A stretch of 64,000 nucleotides of DNA from Dysgonomonas hofstadii. GTDB taxonomy: Bacteria > Bacteroidota > Bacteroidia > Bacteroidales > Dysgonomonadaceae. The notes beneath the pieces were generated by a model. The model had not been told where the DNA came from. It made no database searches and was given only the letters and a program-made list of their open reading frames with translations. A program made the position numbers and the translations under genes. The stretch spans positions 62,001-126,000 of the forward strand of contig NZ_JACIEP010000003.1 in assembly GCF_014196915.1 (NCBI RefSeq), given 5' to 3'. Positions 36,955 through 45,430 of the stretch are shown here, in pieces. Positions within the stretch are counted from its first letter, which is position 1. Each line of letters begins with the position of its first letter.

Positions 36955-37180
36955 TAGAGATGAAATCTAAAAACCGGATGCAAATATATAATTAATTATT
37001 TATGATTTCCTATTAGTGGAGATATGGTATAAATTTGCAGTGGTTTGGTACCGTATTTCTTTATTAGCTCTATTTTTGTGTTGTTATTTATCTTCTTTAC
37101 GCAAATGTAAAGAAAAGCTTTGTATAAACACAACAAAAATTAAGAATTTATGCCTGGATATATTCTTTTTGTAAATCATA

Positions 37181-37213
37181 AAAGACGGACATGTTACTTA
37201 CATGTCCGTCTTT
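37181..37213 (-). terminator. Terminator of a decayed serpin gene
   Basis: A 13-bp perfect stem (37181-37193 and 37201-37213) with a 7-nt loop lies about 20 nt after the stop codon of the serpin remnant on the minus strand. No intact gene uses it. Confidence 0.8.
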
Positions 37214-37233
37214 TGTAGTTTGGGCTATCACTG

Positions 37234-37341
37234 CTATTGTATTATTACTCCTATTTTTCCGATAAATAAAATGATGCCGGTACTTTTTTCCCTGATGGCT
37301 AATGCAAAAGGTTCGTTGACAATAAATAATATATTACGCTA
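37234..37341 (-). pseudogene. Remnant of the 3' end of a serpin gene
   Basis: Read on the minus strand from an in-frame stop at 37341-37339 to the stop at 37236-37234, the frame gives RNILFIVNEPFALAIREKST followed by GIILFIGKIGVIIQ. This is the conserved C-terminus of serpins, where the pattern is x-PF-x-x-x-IR-(D/E)-x-(T/S)-G-x-I-L-F-x-G-(K/R). The rest of the roughly 380-residue protein, including the reactive loop, is gone. The natural terminator still follows. The piece lies directly behind the STN protein gene on the same strand. Confidence 0.65.
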
Positions 37342-37394
37342 CTTATCTACTTGATGCATATCAATTGAATAAAGTTGCATACCGGGTAACTTTA

Positions 37395-38972
37395 TTATTC
37401 GTCGGGATAATTCTCCATTATCTCACTAAGATTGGAGAGGATAAACTCTTTGAGCTTGTCTTCGGGGACTATGATATTAAAATCCCCCCAGAAGTTTTTA
37501 TCGTATTTGTACTTGGTTTCCGAAAAAATTTTGTGTACAGGCAGCCGGTCTTTTCTCCTGATGCCTTTCACGTTTTCGGTCTCTGTTTTGCAATTTACCA
37601 TCTCAAACCATATATGTAATGCCGATCCGGAGCTGAACAGCCTTCGTTTCCTTTTTATATTGAATTTTATATCGGCACGTATATGATTGACATTATACAG
37701 TCCATTATCTAGCTTGCGGTATGTGACTATGTATTTTGCTTCTTTTAAGATGATGTCTAGTTTGGGATCTTTCTTTTCTATGAAACTCCTGCTGGCCAGC
37801 CTTGCATATTGGGGATTAACTTCAAAACGGGCTTCTACGAGTGCCGAGTTTTCAGGGTCTATATATAATTCTCCTTTATACAAAGGGGTTTTTATATGGT
37901 CTTTTTGTTCAAAAGAGATAACGTTTACCCGTTTGTTGTCTATATAAGAAATATCAGTGTGTGTGTAATTGTATTCTTCAGCTCTGTTAATATCAAGGAA
38001 ATCCGGTGTTTTCTTCATGATATCCAGGAAAAGGCTCGATTGTATTCCCGACTTCATTTTCGGAACTATAGAGTCTTTTTCGATCTGGCTTACTATGCGG
38101 CGCATTTTTATCAGTTTCACCTGATCCGATTCGGAAGAGTGCTGATAACCTGTTTTATATATTTGAAGCACTGCTTCGCTTATATCTGTATTGTTCTTTT
38201 TATGATCTACACCTTCCCTGTAAAAGGTAGTGAGTAGAGTAGGGGTGGATGGATAATTTTGCAAGCGCTTTTCGAGCATTTTATTTACTTCCTCCTGCGG
38301 ATTGACAATGCGTACAACTACTTCCTGAAGTGGAACAATTTTGGGCTCGAGCGATAATTTTATATTTTGTCCTGCCAGAAAGGATGCTTTTATTTCTTCG
38401 GTTTGATATCCCACGTGGCTAAATCTGACAGACGATTCATTCAACGAATCGGGGATAATGAATTTGAATTCCCCATTCCGGTTCGATACGGTGCCGATAG
38501 AACTCTGGTTTATACTAACAGTTCCATAGATAATAGGCTCATTGCTCATCCGGTCGTATATTGTACCACTTATTACAATATGATTATCCTGTTTGTTGTC
38601 TGGTGTCGCAATTGACGTTCTGGCTGCCACATATGGATTTTCTCCGTTGCGTAAAAGTATGTGTTTCCCTATTATGTTTATTTTCCACTGATTACTGCCT
38701 GTTATTGTGTAAATAGCTTCCCTGAGAGAATATTCTCCTTTCTTTATCTTTATTTTTTTATCGTTGTTGATTATCTGGCTATCGTAGATGAACTGATAAC
38801 CGGATTTCTCTGATACGTGGTTAAGTAATTCATAGATAGTTCCTTTGTCTTTATCCAATTTCAGTTTCAGACTCAAAATATTCCCATCGTCGGCCTGTGC
38901 CGGGATTACTGTAAGTATTAGTAATACCCAGACCGAAAAACGAAGGAAAATATTTTCAGCCGTCTTTTTCAT
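37395..38972 (-). CDS. STN plus carboxypeptidase-regulatory-like domain protein
   Basis: The 525-residue protein has a signal peptide (cut near IPAQA), an STN domain (about 33-107, DKGTIYELLNHVSEKSGYQF), a CarboxypepD-regulatory-like beta domain (about 131-220, VISGTIYDRMSNEPIIYGTV) and a C-terminal region of about 300 residues. That region is shared with the 40550-41809 gene (TLLTTFYREGVDHKKNNTDISEA; GELYIDPENSALVEA). STN domains normally receive anti-sigma contact in TonB receptors, but no plug or barrel is present. It follows fecR by 15 nt, so it is probably the signal sensor of this ECF system. Confidence 0.75.
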   Translation of the reverse strand: MKKTAENIFLRFSVWVLLILTVIPAQADDGNILSLKLKLDKDKGTIYELLNHVSEKSGYQFIYDSQIINNDKKIKIKKGEYSLREAIYTITGSNQWKINIIGKHILLRNGENPYVAARTSIATPDNKQDNHIVISGTIYDRMSNEPIIYGTVSINQSSIGTVSNRNGEFKFIIPDSLNESSVRFSHVGYQTEEIKASFLAGQNIKLSLEPKIVPLQEVVVRIVNPQEEVNKMLEKRLQNYPSTPTLLTTFYREGVDHKKNNTDISEAVLQIYKTGYQHSSESDQVKLIKMRRIVSQIEKDSIVPKMKSGIQSSLFLDIMKKTPDFLDINRAEEYNYTHTDISYIDNKRVNVISFEQKDHIKTPLYKGELYIDPENSALVEARFEVNPQYARLASRSFIEKKDPKLDIILKEAKYIVTYRKLDNGLYNVNHIRADIKFNIKRKRRLFSSGSALHIWFEMVNCKTETENVKGIRRKDRLPVHKIFSETKYKYDKNFWGDFNIIVPEDKLKEFILSNLSEIMENYPDE

Positions 38973-38987
38973 TTCGCCATGTTATTA

Positions 38988-39893
38988 TCACCTGAATATG
39001 GTAATGATATTTGATTCCTGTTTATATTGTAGATCCAGAGCCATGCTGATCAATTGCGCCATAGTATCCGGAGAGTCGTTGGTCAGTACCATCGTTAGCA
39101 TTCTGTCAGCTATCTCAGGTGAAACTTTGAGTTGTATGGAATCTGAATTCAAATTGATGATATGCACTACATTTGCCAGTTTTTCGTCTTTAAACTGTAT
39201 TTGGTTGAAATACTTGTCGAATAGTTTCTTTTCACTTATTTTCTCCGTAGTTAAATGACCCGATTCTATCACAGCCCTTTCGCCTGCCTTTACGTGAACA
39301 ATTTTGCCACTGCTTTTTGAGGTTACTTTTACTTCTCCATTTTTTACCGATAGCGAAAATGCGTTGCTATTGCTGCTTTTAACGTCAAAGGCAGTTCCCA
39401 ATACTTCGATTGTAGCCAGCGATGTTTCTATGAAGAAAGGTTTTTCTTTATTCTTACTGATCTCAAAAAAAGCATCACCCTGCAGATTTATTTCTCTTTT
39501 TGTTTCGGCAAACTGTTGTGGATACTGTATTGATGCCAGATCGGACAGGTATATAACAGATCCGTCTTCGAGAGTTGTAACCAGAGTTGGTGCTCCTTCG
39601 TCATTTTGGAGAGTGATAAGATCCTGCCTGGTGGTTTCTCCCGAAGAATTAAAGACTAATGCAAATACCAGACTGATGCAGGCCACCAGACCTCCGGCAA
39701 TATATAGCCATTTCAGGTTGACTTCTCTATTCTGAGTATTTATTGAATCCCTGAAGTCTTCATGTATAATGGCTGCTTCTTTTTCCGCAGGGGTTGTATT
39801 CTTCCGTTCGAGCAAGCCGTCCTGTTGCAGGCGCGAATAGAGTTTATCCCAACCCTGATCGGTAAATTTATCAGTCCTTTCTTTTATTTTCAT
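38988..39893 (-). CDS. FecR-family anti-sigma/sigma regulator
   Basis: The 301-residue protein has a cytoplasmic N-terminus, one membrane helix at about 63-81 and a periplasmic FecR domain (TLEDGSVIYLSDLASIQYPQ, then INLQGDAFFEISKNKEKPF and TSLATIEVLGTAFDVKS), followed by a C-terminal STN-like DUF4974 region (KLANVVHIINLNSDSIQLKV). It passes a signal from the outer envelope to the ECF sigma factor, whose gene it overlaps by 4 nt. Confidence 0.9.
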   Translation of the reverse strand: MKIKERTDKFTDQGWDKLYSRLQQDGLLERKNTTPAEKEAAIIHEDFRDSINTQNREVNLKWLYIAGGLVACISLVFALVFNSSGETTRQDLITLQNDEGAPTLVTTLEDGSVIYLSDLASIQYPQQFAETKREINLQGDAFFEISKNKEKPFFIETSLATIEVLGTAFDVKSSNSNAFSLSVKNGEVKVTSKSSGKIVHVKAGERAVIESGHLTTEKISEKKLFDKYFNQIQFKDEKLANVVHIINLNSDSIQLKVSPEIADRMLTMVLTNDSPDTMAQLISMALDLQYKQESNIITIFR

Positions 39894-40441
39894 GATGTAT
39901 GTGTATATTTTTCTATTTCCAACCTTAATGCCTGATAGGTTTTTGTCATTTCTGCTTCTACGGTTTTTACCGACAAAGACAGTATTTCGGCTATTTCTTT
40001 ATATTTCTTTCCGTCATTGCGATGCATCCGGAATATTTTGAGGCGACGTTCGGGTAACCTCTTCAATGCCTGATCGATTATTTTTTCCAGCTCCCTGTAT
40101 TCCATCTGTTCATGAGGGGTTTCGTCATGGGTTGCTTTATGCTGGTACAGCGCTTTTTCTTTATAACGGTTCTGTATATTTTTATGTTCTATGTATTGCA
40201 GCGACTGGTTACGAATGGCACCATATAGATAGCTTTTTATAGATCGTAGTATTCGTAGCTCTTGCCGGTCTCTCCACAATACATAGAACAGTTCCTGTAC
40301 TACTTCTTCCGATGCTTCCTGTTGCCCGGTTATGCTGTATGAGTACATGCACAAAGGAGCATAATATTGACGAAAGACATGTTCAAATGCCTTTATGTCT
40401 CCGTCTTTTATCCTTTTAAATGCAAGCAGATCGTTCAACAT
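39890..40441 (-). CDS. ECF RNA polymerase sigma factor
   Basis: The 183-residue sigma factor has region 2 (FEHVFRQYYAPLCMYSYSITGQ) and region 4 (LPERRLKIFRMHRNDGKKYKEIAEILSLSVKTVEAEM), the form typical of Bacteroidota FecI-like factors. It is co-transcribed with the FecR gene downstream (4-nt overlap). Targets probably include the local STN-protein genes, but no promoter set can be read. Confidence 0.9.
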   Translation of the reverse strand: MLNDLLAFKRIKDGDIKAFEHVFRQYYAPLCMYSYSITGQQEASEEVVQELFYVLWRDRQELRILRSIKSYLYGAIRNQSLQYIEHKNIQNRYKEKALYQHKATHDETPHEQMEYRELEKIIDQALKRLPERRLKIFRMHRNDGKKYKEIAEILSLSVKTVEAEMTKTYQALRLEIEKYTHTS

Positions 40442-40549
40442 ACGTAGTTGTCAGTTAATACCGAATATAGTGAAAGCAGAAGTCAGAGACCGGGTTGGCC
40501 CGGAAGTGTGCTAAAGCGCATCCTATATTCTATAAATATATGAAAAATA

Positions 40550-41809
40550 TTATTTGTCGTGTTGTTTTTTCAATTTATTCACAGCGTCTTCCAGCGATTC
40601 GGTAGGTTCTATGATATTGTAATCTTCCCAAAAGCCCGGATCAAGGAAACTGCTCACTTTCTCCGATAGCGAATTTTTTGCATCGAAAGCCAGCTTGTTC
40701 GATATTTTTTCCACATTGTCTTCTTTACGGTCGGTTACTACCATCTCAGATACAATGGTATATCCGGTAGAGAACAATTTACGTTTCCAGTCACATTTAA
40801 ATCGTACTTCATTCCTTATGTAGCTGAGATAGCTGATTCCGTTATCTTGCTTATATGTGATCAGGAATGTTACTTCTTCTGGTTTGAAACGTAGTTTGAA
40901 AGGTTTTTTACGCAGGATGACTTTCGATACTTTATCTTTATCGTCCATGCTCAGATTGATATCTGCCTGTGAAAATGCCAGATTTTCCTGATCGATATAT
41001 AGTTTTCCGAAATATAAAGCATATGGGCTTATTGCATTCGGTTTGAATTTTACTACATAGTGGGGGCGTTCGTTTATCATCACCGATTCGTCCCATTCAA
41101 ATTCATGAAGTGATAACATTTCTTCATCTAAAAAGAAATTCGGATTCTTCACAACGTCCATATATGTTGACAAATTCGGCCCCCCAATAAATTTAACCGC
41201 CAGAGTATCATCCAGCTTCGGACTCAATAACTTACGTCCTTTATATACCTGCACCTTGTCGCGGGATGCATCTTCACTATATGGAGTTTTGTAGATATTT
41301 ATAATCGCCTCGGATATATTTATATAGTTACGCCTTTTCTTTATAGTTTCTCTGTAGAAGCCTGTCAGAAGATTTACCTTGTCGGGATTGTTTTCGGCAA
41401 TCTTACCCATGGCTGTTTCTACAAGCTTGCGCGGGGTCATATTGTCGGGAACTATTACAATGTCTTTTAGCTGTCTGGTATTCGATGACAAATATATTGT
41501 AATGTCTTTCTCATTGTTGTTTTTTATAGGGTATGTTCTGTTTTCATATCCCAGATGTCTGACCTCGAGGGCCTTTGCCTGTAATGAATCGTTTATTTTT
41601 ATACTGAAAGTGCCATCAGAGTTCGTTACTGTACCGATACCTGTTCCCTGAACAGAGATAGAGGCATATTCAAGCTTTTTGTTGTTCCGGCTGTCTTTTA
41701 CAATTCCATTGATAGTCGTATAAGACATTTCTTGTCCATGAAGAAAAATAAATCCGGATGTCAACAATAAAATAAATAATTGTGCTGTACGTAAGTATAT
41801 TGTTTTCAT
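40550..41809 (-). CDS. Carboxypeptidase-regulatory-like domain protein, paralogue without STN
   Basis: I choose the ATG at 41809 (MKTIYLRTAQLF); the frame is open four codons further up. About 419 residues: signal peptide, then directly the CarboxypepD-regulatory-like domain (INGIVKDSRNNKKLEYASIS, about 33-115) and the same 280-residue C-terminal region as the protein at 37395-38972 (LTGFYRETIKKRRNYINISEA; GKLYIDQENLAFSQA). It looks like a paralogue that lost, or never had, the STN domain. Together the two flank the sigma/FecR pair. Function is unknown. Confidence 0.7.
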   Translation of the reverse strand: MKTIYLRTAQLFILLLTSGFIFLHGQEMSYTTINGIVKDSRNNKKLEYASISVQGTGIGTVTNSDGTFSIKINDSLQAKALEVRHLGYENRTYPIKNNNEKDITIYLSSNTRQLKDIVIVPDNMTPRKLVETAMGKIAENNPDKVNLLTGFYRETIKKRRNYINISEAIINIYKTPYSEDASRDKVQVYKGRKLLSPKLDDTLAVKFIGGPNLSTYMDVVKNPNFFLDEEMLSLHEFEWDESVMINERPHYVVKFKPNAISPYALYFGKLYIDQENLAFSQADINLSMDDKDKVSKVILRKKPFKLRFKPEEVTFLITYKQDNGISYLSYIRNEVRFKCDWKRKLFSTGYTIVSEMVVTDRKEDNVEKISNKLAFDAKNSLSEKVSSFLDPGFWEDYNIIEPTESLEDAVNKLKKQHDK

Positions 41810-41914
41810 AACTGTAAACATTAAAGGTGAATAATAACCGGTTTACTTATATGATCGGGAAAGAAGTAAAAACCCTATTAAAAAAACAATTTATTTTTGA
41901 TTAAGATACAAAAT

Positions 41915-41949
41915 AAAAAAGTTATCCCCCATAATATGGGATAACTTTT
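41915..41949 (-). terminator. Terminator of the hsp20 gene
   Basis: AAAAGTTATCCC at 41917-41928 pairs with 41938-41949, a 12-bp perfect stem followed on the minus strand by T6. It is 45 nt after the hsp20 stop. Confidence 0.85.
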
Positions 41950-41993
41950 CTGATTATTCACCTAAAACCTAAAACTATTTACCAAACAAATCT

Positions 41994-42431
41994 TTATTTT
42001 ATCTCTATTTTCTTCACTTTATCTTCTAATGCTTTATTCATCTTGGGTAATGAAACCTGTAGTATTCCGTCTTTCTGAGTAGCCGAAATATTTTCAGTAT
42101 CAATGTTTTCAGGAATGGTAAAGCTGCGGGTAAATGAAGATTTCCGGAATTCCTGACGAATAACTTTTTGATTTTCGTCTTTTTCTTCATTATTTACTTC
42201 ACTCTGAGCCGAAATTCTGAGTATGTCCTTTTCTATTTCTATTTTAATATCCTCTTTATTGTATCCCGGTACAGACACTTCAATACTGAAAGCCTTATCG
42301 TTTTCAGATACATTAATAGCAGGAAGTTCTCCTTCTATAAAATTGTTGAATAAGCTATCGTTCAGATATCCATTGAAGAATGAAGGGAAGAAGTTTCCGC
42401 TACGGTCAAATTTTCTGATTTGATTTCTCAT
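41994..42431 (-). CDS. Hsp20 small heat-shock protein
   Basis: The 145-residue protein carries the alpha-crystallin domain from about 40 to 130: FSIEVSVPGYNKEDIKIEIEKDILRISA, then SFTRSFTIPENIDTENISA and DGILQVSLPK, followed by a short C-terminal tail without a strict IxI motif (it ends KKIEIK, which may serve). It holds unfolded proteins for refolding by ATP-dependent chaperones. A strong ribosome-binding site (AGGAGGA) lies before the start. The upstream region contains a sigma-54-like box and two similar palindromes. Confidence 0.92.
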   Translation of the reverse strand: MRNQIRKFDRSGNFFPSFFNGYLNDSLFNNFIEGELPAINVSENDKAFSIEVSVPGYNKEDIKIEIEKDILRISAQSEVNNEEKDENQKVIRQEFRKSSFTRSFTIPENIDTENISATQKDGILQVSLPKMNKALEDKVKKIEIK

Positions 42432-42496
42432 AATTTTATCCTCCTATAATTGTTTATGTTATTATCGACTTATTTAATGCCGTTTGATAACAATAT

Positions 42497-42512
42497 TGCA
42501 AAAAGTGTGCAA
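42497..42512 (-). promoter_or_regulatory. Sigma-54-like promoter box upstream of hsp20
   Basis: On the minus strand the bases read TTGCACACTTTTTGCA. Compared with the sigma-54 consensus TGGCACG-N4-TTGCW, 10 of 12 fixed positions agree; the -12 GC is intact and one base of the -24 GG is changed. It lies 66 nt before the start codon. Confidence 0.4.
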
Positions 42513-42516
42513 AAGG

Positions 42517-42637
42517 GACATTTTGTCATATTTTGAAAAGTTAATTTGTTTAAATATTTTTGTAATTATTTGTTTGTAAGATTATTGTATAAATTTAGTT
42601 TAGAGATATAGGTTTTAAAAATATGACATTGTGTCAT
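42517..42637. promoter_or_regulatory. Pair of GACATTkTGTCAT palindromes upstream of hsp20
   Basis: GACATTTTGTCAT at 42517-42529 and GACATTGTGTCAT at 42625-42637 differ at one base, lie about 108 bp apart and each have an inner inverted repeat (GACA-N3-TGTC). They look like binding sites for a dimeric regulator; which one is unknown. Confidence 0.5.
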
Positions 42638-42671
42638 TTTTGGTCAACTTATTTCAGAACGGGACAGGTAT

Positions 42672-42717
42672 AAAAAGTAAAAGAGGAGAATCACAAGATT
42701 CTCCTCTTTTACTTTTT
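42672..42717 (-). terminator. Very strong terminator of the lipoprotein gene
   Basis: A 21-bp perfect stem (42672-42692 and 42697-42717) with a 4-nt loop lies 15 nt after the stop codon at 42732. Confidence 0.92.
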
Positions 42718-42731
42718 ACGGTTTGACTCTC

Positions 42732-43364
42732 TTATTTCTTTTTTGTTACGGTAATCTTTACATTTTTTATGTCAGCGAAAGTTTTTTCTTCATCAGGATT
42801 AAGCGCAAAACTAACAAGTGAATATTTACGTTCTCCGACTATTTTTTCTATTTCGGCATCTTTGGTCAGGAATACTTTTCCGCTCGTGTTTTCACATTCA
42901 AATTTACATCTATATGTGCCACCTTCCATAATAAGGAAGTAGGCATCTATAATCGGTTTTTCCTTATATTTTGCGAAATAGTCCAAAGAAACCCCCGAAG
43001 AAAAGTTTGCTGTATATGGTATCACATCATAATGAGTTTCTACTTCCTTGTTGAACCCGTCAGCAAAACCATCGACCGCTTGTACTACAGTCCGGCCACC
43101 TACCGAGAATACTTTTTCAGCGTGTTCATTTAGCTGTCTGTCAAGGCTGCGTCCTACACCTTCTGCCAACTTTCCGGCTGCGTCAGTAGCCTTTTCTCCT
43201 ACACGGGCACCATGTTCGTCTACAGCTTCAGATATGCCTTCAATGGCTTCCAAACCAGTTTCAGTTGCACTTTTAGCTGCTTTTTTTACACATCCCGAGC
43301 AAGAACTAAAAAGCCCGATAATTGACAAAGATAAAATAGTTAATAGGATCAATGATTTTTTCAT
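42732..43364 (-). CDS. Lipoprotein with amphipathic helical region, function unknown
   Basis: I take the ATG at 43364 (MKKSLILLTILSL) as start because it begins a lipoprotein signal with FSSC; 23 further codons upstream are open but not signal-like. The 210-residue protein has Ala/Gly-rich amphipathic helices (AAKSATETGLEAIEGISEAV; GEKATDAAGKLAEGVG) and a beta-rich C-terminal domain (SLDYFAKYKEKPIIDAYFLI, RCKFECENTSGKVFLTKD). I do not recognise a family. A -7-like TATCTTTG lies at 43397-43404 (minus strand). It marks the left border of the accessory island. Confidence 0.7.
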   Translation of the reverse strand: MKKSLILLTILSLSIIGLFSSCSGCVKKAAKSATETGLEAIEGISEAVDEHGARVGEKATDAAGKLAEGVGRSLDRQLNEHAEKVFSVGGRTVVQAVDGFADGFNKEVETHYDVIPYTANFSSGVSLDYFAKYKEKPIIDAYFLIMEGGTYRCKFECENTSGKVFLTKDAEIEKIVGERKYSLVSFALNPDEEKTFADIKNVKITVTKKK

Positions 43365-43396
43365 AATTTGCAAAAGTTTGAGTATATTAATTGTAA

Positions 43397-43404
43397 CAAA
43401 GATA
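43397..43404 (-). promoter_or_regulatory. -7 element of the lipoprotein gene
   Basis: On the minus strand TATCTTTG, an exact TAnnTTTG match 33 nt before the start codon at 43364. No TTTG is found at exactly 19 bp upstream. Confidence 0.45.
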
Positions 43405-43530
43405 ACAAAATCTTTAGAAGAAGAAAATGCCAAACAAAAAAGGGGCTATCCCAAAAGTATTTTTATCTCTCTGAGAATTGAATATTTGAAAACAGTCTCA
43501 GATACAGACCCGAAGAAAAAGCATAGAAAA

Positions 43531-43563
43531 AGGGGCTTGTCCCAAATGGGAGCAGCCCTATTA
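43531..43563 (-). terminator. Terminator-like hairpin with GTCCCAAATGGGA core
   Basis: On the minus strand GGGCTGCTCCC, ATTT, GGGACAAGCCC and then T5 form an imperfect hairpin (9 of 11 pairs). No intact gene directly feeds it; its core resembles a second copy at 46421-46433. Confidence 0.55.
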
Positions 43564-43692
43564 AAGAGCAATAGGCTGTATATCAGATGTAGATATTTGT
43601 GGTTTTTGCCATATCCTGCATATATTTCTACATAATGGCTTGGTTATTACTATATTTATACGATTGCAAATATATACAGTTTATCTCAATTT

Positions 43693-43745
43693 AAAAGCCT
43701 ATGAATGATAAGATTTTTGAAGTCTTACATTTATAGGCTTTTTAT
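43693..43745 (-). terminator. Terminator of the HEPN/ATPase pair
   Basis: AAAAGCCTAT (43693-43702) with its extension pairs imperfectly with 43722-43743, giving a stem of about 20 bp with a few mismatches and a T-rich flank, about 60 nt after the ATPase stop. Confidence 0.65.
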
Positions 43746-43803
43746 ATTAATACGGCTAAAATTATTTATCTACAACTGAACTTAAATATTTGATTGTAGA
43801 TAA

Positions 43804-45420
43804 TTAACCAGAAATATATTCTAACAATTCTGCATCCACTGCCTTTTTAATAAGTCTAGCTCTTTTGGGTCCGACATTATAAATTTTAAGTATTAAATCA
43901 GACTCTGTTTTGTTATGCAAATCATCTATAGTATAAATACCTGCTGCGTTCAATTTTCTTTTCTGCCAATCTGTAAGCATTTGTAATACACCAATTGGCT
44001 TTTTAAGCATACTCTCTAGAGATTTATGAAAGGCTTCATCCTCATCCGTTATTACATTTTTTAAATTTATTACAGAAGTAAAAGCAGAATTATTTTTTCC
44101 AAATTCAGGAAACTTTGCAATCGATAAATTATTATAAAAACTTTCAGAGATAGAATGAGGATTGGACTCTAGGCTAATAATGCACCCATATTTCACTTCG
44201 TATCGAGTACCAAGTTCAGACCTAGTTGCTCTAATTCCCGAATCCATTTTTCTTATAATCCCCGTATATGTTAATAATCGCAGAGATTCATTGACGGTTT
44301 CAGGTGCATCTTTATGAATCCAAAAATAAGTAGTAGTTTCATTCTTACCATCAGCTTTTCGGACATTATTATACTTGACTATTGAAGGGACAACACTTTT
44401 TTCCAGAAAATCTCTACCCCAATCTATTAAGACTTTATGTCCCTGATATTTATCTCCTAAATCGGTATGTTCCGCCCATATCTTATTTCTATAAAAATCC
44501 TTGATAATTTGCTCTACATTTCTAGAATTAAATGGAGTTATATCTTGTAAAGTTTTTAATAAAAAACGAGGATTTCCCCCACAACAATACGCTAAAGTTA
44601 TAAATAATGAAATATTGTTTTCTATGGCTTTCTTTAAGCTGTCATCTGATTGATTAAATACTATTTCTTTAAAATATTGTAAATAGTTAGAATCTCTAAT
44701 ATCTCTTTCTAGTTTCAGATATATACAATCATGCAAAGGTTCAAAAGATTTTCCAAAATATGTAACACCTGGATAAATTGCAGCATTACAGGTTATATAA
44801 GGAGACCTAAGATCCTTAAATAAACTAAAAAATTGCCTTTGTTGCTCAGGCCGAAACACATGAGCTGCCTCATCGAATAGAAAATAGATCCTTTCTAAAT
44901 TATTTTCTTTACAAATTAATTCGATTGCCTCTTTTACGTCCTCAATATCAGGCAATGCATCTATATTTATAGAAGAATGATCTTTATATGATTTTTCATA
45001 TAATTTTACAATCTCTTTTAGACTTTTAGAAACTTCTTCATCATTTTCTTTTTCATCATTACTTAATAAATTTGCAGAATGCTGATTTATTATAATCCCT
45101 TTTTTTCTCAAAGTATTCATGAGTCCTTTTAAGGTTTTCGCAAGCATCCAATGATAAAATTGCAGTTTATCATCAGTGCTTATTAAGGAACTAATATTAA
45201 ACGACATATAAACACATATGCAGTTATTATGACTCTCTTCAATTTCCAATTCTGTAAGTCTTAAAAGAAAAGATTTACCTGTTCCTCGAGAGCCTTCTAG
45301 CAGACATGGGTCTGGTAATATGAGAGATTTAATTATATCCTTATCTTGTTGACTAATAACTGAAAGACTTTTTATATCTTCCAACTTAATACTCTCTGTT
45401 CTTAAATAGAATGTAGACAT
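43804..45420 (-). CDS. ORC/Cdc6-like AAA ATPase with C-terminal helix-hairpin-helix
   Basis: The 538-residue P-loop ATPase has Walker A EGSRGTGKSF (42-51), Walker B RIYFLFDEAAH (Asp183-Glu184), a winged-helix-like region and a C-terminal helix-hairpin-helix (WQKRKLNAAGIYTIDDLHN, then KIYNVGPKRARLIKKAVDAE, about 485-530), a non-specific DNA-binding module. The ATPase part resembles bacterial ORC-CDC6-type AAA proteins found in conflict loci. Codon use and base composition are AT-rich. It starts 10 nt after the HEPN-like gene on the same strand, so the two form one unit. It would be the sensor or DNA-binding half of a possible defence pair. This is inference. Confidence 0.65.
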   Translation of the reverse strand: MSTFYLRTESIKLEDIKSLSVISQQDKDIIKSLILPDPCLLEGSRGTGKSFLLRLTELEIEESHNNCICVYMSFNISSLISTDDKLQFYHWMLAKTLKGLMNTLRKKGIIINQHSANLLSNDEKENDEEVSKSLKEIVKLYEKSYKDHSSINIDALPDIEDVKEAIELICKENNLERIYFLFDEAAHVFRPEQQRQFFSLFKDLRSPYITCNAAIYPGVTYFGKSFEPLHDCIYLKLERDIRDSNYLQYFKEIVFNQSDDSLKKAIENNISLFITLAYCCGGNPRFLLKTLQDITPFNSRNVEQIIKDFYRNKIWAEHTDLGDKYQGHKVLIDWGRDFLEKSVVPSIVKYNNVRKADGKNETTTYFWIHKDAPETVNESLRLLTYTGIIRKMDSGIRATRSELGTRYEVKYGCIISLESNPHSISESFYNNLSIAKFPEFGKNNSAFTSVINLKNVITDEDEAFHKSLESMLKKPIGVLQMLTDWQKRKLNAAGIYTIDDLHNKTESDLILKIYNVGPKRARLIKKAVDAELLEYISG

Positions 45421-45430
45421 AATAATTTTA

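Larger units (their letters stand above)
43405..43803. other. Left border of the island: repeats and hairpins, no gene
   Basis: No protein gene is seen. The stretch AAAAGGGGCTATCCCAAAAG (about 43438-43457) is close to the complement of 58855-58875 at the island's right border. A second block with GGGGCTTGTCCC is at 43532-43543. An imperfect terminator hairpin follows at 43693-43745. Confidence 0.5.

Noticed and set aside
43048-43635. A + strand frame of 195 codons over the lipoprotein gene and into the island border
   Set aside because: Most of it is the complement of the lipoprotein gene (42732-43364), it has no ribosome-binding site, and its Ser/Pro/Ala-rich translation is typical of an antisense shadow.
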